A stretch of DNA of 48,497 nucleotides from Atlanticothrix silvestris CENA357. Its GTDB lineage: Bacteria; Cyanobacteriota; Cyanobacteriia; Cyanobacteriales; Nostocaceae. The translations under genes and the position numbers were made by a program. Positions 47,276 through 48,497 of the stretch are shown here, piece after piece. The first letter of the stretch is position 1. The number at the start of each line of letters is the position of its first letter. The stretch spans positions 1 through 48,497 of the forward strand of contig NZ_JAECZB010000098.1 in NCBI RefSeq assembly GCF_016056295.1. The letters are read 5' to 3'. Below the pieces are notes generated by a model. The model saw only the letters and a program-made list of their open reading frames with translations. It searched no databases and was not told the origin of the DNA.

Positions 47276-47684
47276 GAATTAGACCATAACTCTAGTCTGA
47301 CATCCTTGACAATTTCACTAATTTCTTCCAAGGTGGGTTGATTGGGATCGGGTTCTAATTCATCAAGACGTTGTAAAAACTCATGTAAATCTATATTTGG
47401 GTGAGTTATTTTTTCTAAAACAATACAATTTTTTTTTATAATCACTCTGTATTCAGAGGTTATTTATAAAGTAAAAATAAAATTACCGTAGGACGCATTT
47501 CGACTTCGCTCAATGCTCGCTCGCTGAGAATACGAGGGTTGAGCGGAGTCGAAACCCGGCTAGGCTACTTAAAGATTTACTTTATAAATAGTCTCTCATC
47601 ACCCGGTTTAAGTTGAGATTGAATTTCTGCTGGTAGATTTATTTGCTTTTCGTCAGTTACTCTGATAATTGGATCTGTCTGCAT
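47272..47684 (-). pseudogene. AbrB-like antitoxin interrupted by a MITE
   Basis: The N-terminal half (ATG at 47684, DPIIRVTDEKQINLPAEIQS, a swapped-hairpin type start) is in frame at the end of the upstream PIN reading frame. The C-terminal half (VIIKKNCIVLEKI ... PTLEEISEIVKDVR) resumes at 47460. Between them lies the element 47463-47588 with a TA duplicated on each side. Removing one TA and the element joins the halves in frame into a 94-aa antitoxin ending at 47272, overlapping the truncated toxin. As it stands the gene is broken. An internal GTG at 47445 could start a 57-aa C-terminal fragment. Confidence 0.75.
47463..47588. mobile_element. 126-bp MITE with TA target duplication
   Basis: Perfect 13-bp terminal inverted repeats TTTATAAAGTAAA and TTTACTTTATAAA, flanked by TA on both sides (47461-47462 and 47589-47590). 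Internally, a second inverted repeat TTTCGACTTCGCTCAA/TTGAGCGGAGTCGAAA has one mismatch. TA duplication and size suit a non-autonomous element mobilised by an IS630/Tc1-type transposase. It carries no gene. Confidence 0.8.
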
Positions 47685-47993
47685 AATTTTTATATTTGAA
47701 TCTGGTATAACCGTAGCATCTGGATCTCGCAGTTGGGGAACTTCAACAGAAGTGATAATACATGAATGTGATAACTGTTCTACTATAGAAAGCAACTCTT
47801 TTACAGTTGTATTTAAAGCATTTATTTTTGATTGAAACTTCTTACGTGCAAGTATTTCTTCAACATCTGCAAGGATAGCCTCAGATGTATAAATGGTGAT
47901 TTTATTTGCTGCTGCTAAATCGAAAATTCGACCTGGAACACTACGCCAAAGTAAACCAGAAACCCAAACATTAACATCTAAGACAACTCTCAT
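47577..47993 (-). pseudogene. PIN toxin with lost C-terminus, fused to antitoxin start
   Basis: A 138-codon frame. Residues 1-103 are a PIN toxin of the COG1569 type (MRVVLDVNVWVSGLLWRSV, TSEAILADVEEIL, VPQLRDPDA) with the first three acidic positions. The last acidic strand is missing. At residue 104 the frame passes into an antitoxin start (MQTDPIIRVTDEKQINL) and ends in the MITE. A deletion joined the toxin to the next module. Probably inactive. The start overlaps an upstream antitoxin stop. Confidence 0.7.
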
Positions 47994-48142
47994 TTTTTAG
48001 AGTGTCGTTCCCGTCGCATTTCTTTGACCATCTCACTAATTTCTTGAAGAGTAGGTTCATCGGCATCTACTCCTAAAGTTTCAATTGCATTTAACAGTCT
48101 TTTGGTGGAGGATATAAAAGCGGCGCTTGGGAGATGGTATTT
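47990..48142 (-). pseudogene. Antitoxin C-terminal fragment
   Basis: An open frame of 50 residues without a start codon. It ends TLGVDADEPTLQEISEMVKEMRRER, homologous by eye to the C-terminus of the second antitoxin (PTLEEISEIVKDVR). It directly follows the HicA-like stop codon in the same frame. A short ATG frame in another phase (48150-48091, MNKNTISQAPLLYPPPKDC) overlaps its start, suggesting a frameshift or a lost 5' half. The stop overlaps the PIN start. Confidence 0.55.
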
Positions 48143-48385
48143 TTATTCATCAGTTTCAGGTATTACTTCTTCTACTGTCGCTTCATTCTCAGAAATGTCA
48201 ATGGCTTGTAGAACCTGTTTAACTATTTTTGGGTGCAATATTTTTCCTGAATGAAAAGGAATCACTACTCTCACTTCTTCTCAAAAATAAATCCTGTGAC
48301 TTCCTTTACTTCTCATTTGAATAAAGCCTGCATCTAATAAAAGTTTTTCCGCTTCTGTTGCAGTCAAACGTGGCAGCTTAGGCAA
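48143..48385 (-). pseudogene. HicA-like toxin with in-frame stop
   Basis: Small mRNA-interferase toxin of the HicA fold, broken. From a TTG at 48385: PKLPRLTATEAEKLLLDAGF, then RSKGSHRIYF, the catalytic-His region GSH. A TGA follows at codon 35 (48281-48283). After it the frame continues with VVIPFHSGKILHPKIVKQVL, the normal HicA C-terminus, up to TAA at 48143. The frame is otherwise intact, so the nonsense change looks recent or is a sequencing error. The start overlaps the stop of the HicB-like gene. Confidence 0.72.
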
Positions 48386-48497
48386 CTTTTACCTCCAAGG
48401 TTATTGTGAATGTTTCCTTGTTCTGAAGTGCCTGTTTTTCTGAATTTGACAAGGTTTCTATATAAAGCTCAACTGCTTCTTTGATATTTGCCTGTAC
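48378..48497 (-). CDS. HicB-like antitoxin, partial (C-terminus)
   Basis: Runs off the window edge. The 39 visible residues (VQANIKEAVELYIETL ... TFTITLEVKVA) match the end of short HicB-type antitoxins, where a conserved NLKEAVELYLE helix precedes a final beta strand. The stop overlaps the HicA-like start, the usual HicB-HicA order in cyanobacteria. Its N-terminal part is outside the window. Confidence 0.65.
   Translation of the reverse strand, partial: VQANIKEAVELYIETLSNSEKQALQNKETFTITLEVKVA

Overview
The window reads as chromosomal DNA of a filamentous, probably Nostoc-like (Nostocales) cyanobacterium. The photosystem II gene psbZ, an 8-vinyl reductase of the cyanobacterial BciB type, four acyl-lipid desaturases, a DUF1816 protein and frequent HIP1 octamers (GCGATCGC) all point there. 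The many interspersed palindromes, tandem heptamers and toxin-antitoxin remnants are typical of large Nostocales genomes. Genus is inference; no rRNA is present.

Layout. 1-7.3 kb: dnaX (+) faces a minus-strand polyamine-type ABC transporter (potA ... potD-potB). That transporter is split by a small exported protein gene and an RHH/PIN toxin-antitoxin pair, and no second permease gene is present. 7.7-16.8 kb: penicillin-binding protein 2, a J-domain/coiled-coil protein, a PhoD-like phosphatase, an MscS channel, an ExoD-like membrane protein and a diacylglycerol-kinase-like lipid kinase. 17.5-22.4 kb: a membrane-anchored Ser/Thr kinase, two tandem CAP-domain proteins and an alpha/beta hydrolase. 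22.4-23.2 kb: a gene graveyard with an integron attC-like site, a GNAT fragment and a PIN fragment. 23.2-32.2 kb: housekeeping genes (DUF1816, rlmB-type methyltransferase, mini-RNase III, STAS protein, carA, aspartic protease, trpD, PspA-like coiled coil, bciB). 32.2-38.7 kb: a GxxExxY gene between inverted repeats, a PLP C-S lyase-like protein, then desC-desA-desB-desD. 38.8-46.9 kb: GNAT, proA, small membrane proteins, tRNA-Gly(GCC), ribH, psbZ, a DHH-CBS-tRNA nucleotidyltransferase fusion and a family 2 glycosyltransferase. 46.9-48.5 kb: a 185-bp composite palindrome, then a run of decayed toxin-antitoxin modules.

How genes work together. desC (delta-9), desA (delta-12), desB (omega-3) and desD (delta-6) form a complete route from stearate to stearidonate on membrane lipids, the system behind cold adaptation of thylakoids. 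potA, potD and potB supply ATPase, binding protein and permease of one importer. mrdA belongs to cell-wall elongation. carA, trpD, proA and ribH are isolated biosynthetic genes, as is usual in cyanobacteria, where pathway operons are dispersed.

The most unusual material is in the non-coding and decayed regions. There is an attC-like recombination site directly downstream of an acetyltransferase fragment. A 126-bp MITE sits at a TA inside an antitoxin gene, and removing it restores one continuous reading frame. A HicA-type toxin carries an in-frame TGA. An 84-bp cloverleaf-like repeat and a 185-bp nested palindrome are also present. No phage, CRISPR array or complete transposase was found.
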